This document shows, one piece after another, positions 5,976 through 5,977 of a stretch of 5,977 nucleotides of DNA. Within the stretch, counting starts at the first letter, position 1; every line of letters starts with the position of its first letter. Under the pieces are notes generated by a model. The model made no database searches, had not been told where the DNA came from, and worked only from the letters and a program-made list of their open reading frames with translations. Source of the stretch: Bacteroidota bacterium (lineage in GTDB: Bacteria; Bacteroidota; Ignavibacteria; Ignavibacteriales; Melioribacteraceae); NCBI GenBank assembly GCA_021814855.1, contig JAKAHQ010000121.1, forward strand, positions 1 through 5,977, in the 5' to 3' direction. The position numbers and the translations under genes were made by a program.

Positions 5976-5977
5976 AT

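Noticed and set aside
1..5977. A novel defence, mobile or CRISPR-like system
   Set aside because: Coding sequence is continuous with recognised metabolic families; no transposase, integrase, repeat array, toxin-antitoxin pair or compositional break was seen.

Overview
This window is one block of minus-strand genes that encodes most of the reductive pyrimidine (uracil/thymine) degradation pathway. In transcription order (high to low coordinates) it holds: a class III omega-aminotransferase (5933-4605); PreT, the FAD/Fe-S electron-input subunit of NAD(P)-dependent dihydropyrimidine dehydrogenase (4564-3218); PreA, its FMN/ferredoxin catalytic subunit (3200-1881); a dihydropyrimidinase/D-hydantoinase (1788-400); and the first 89 residues of an NCS1-family nucleobase:cation symporter (269-1, cut by the window edge). 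The plus strand has no credible gene. No RNA gene, mobile element or CRISPR array was seen.

The proposed route runs as follows. The NCS1 permease imports the base or a related cyclic ureide. PreT passes electrons between the nicotinamide cofactor and PreA, which reduces uracil/thymine to the 5,6-dihydro form. HydA opens the ring to N-carbamoyl-beta-alanine (or N-carbamoyl-3-aminoisobutyrate). The aminotransferase would then convert the released beta-amino acid to malonate (or methylmalonate) semialdehyde. The step between HydA and the aminotransferase, a beta-ureidopropionase, is not encoded here, nor is a semialdehyde dehydrogenase/reductase or a regulator.

Gene gaps are 40, 17, 92 and 130 bp. 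The first three genes look like a tight operon. The 92-bp gap (1789-1880) holds a 25-bp imperfect inverted repeat. The 130-bp gap (270-399) holds a plausible sigma-70-type promoter for the transporter. No stretch longer than 300 bases lacks a gene. The 44 bases upstream of the first gene hold a strong Shine-Dalgarno and another 25-bp inverted repeat; the main promoter probably lies beyond the window.

The organism is a bacterium of moderate GC with AT-rich intergenic DNA and recognisable Shine-Dalgarno sequences before several genes. The protein flavour recalls Ignavibacteriota or a neighbouring Bacteroidota-group lineage, but that is a weak impression. All key catalytic and cofactor ligands I could check are intact, so this reads as a functional, largely conventional catabolic cluster. 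The points worth a second look are details: the missing ureidopropionase, the PreT cofactor preference, a cysteine cluster in the aminotransferase, a Lys-rich linker in PreT, and the intergenic repeats.
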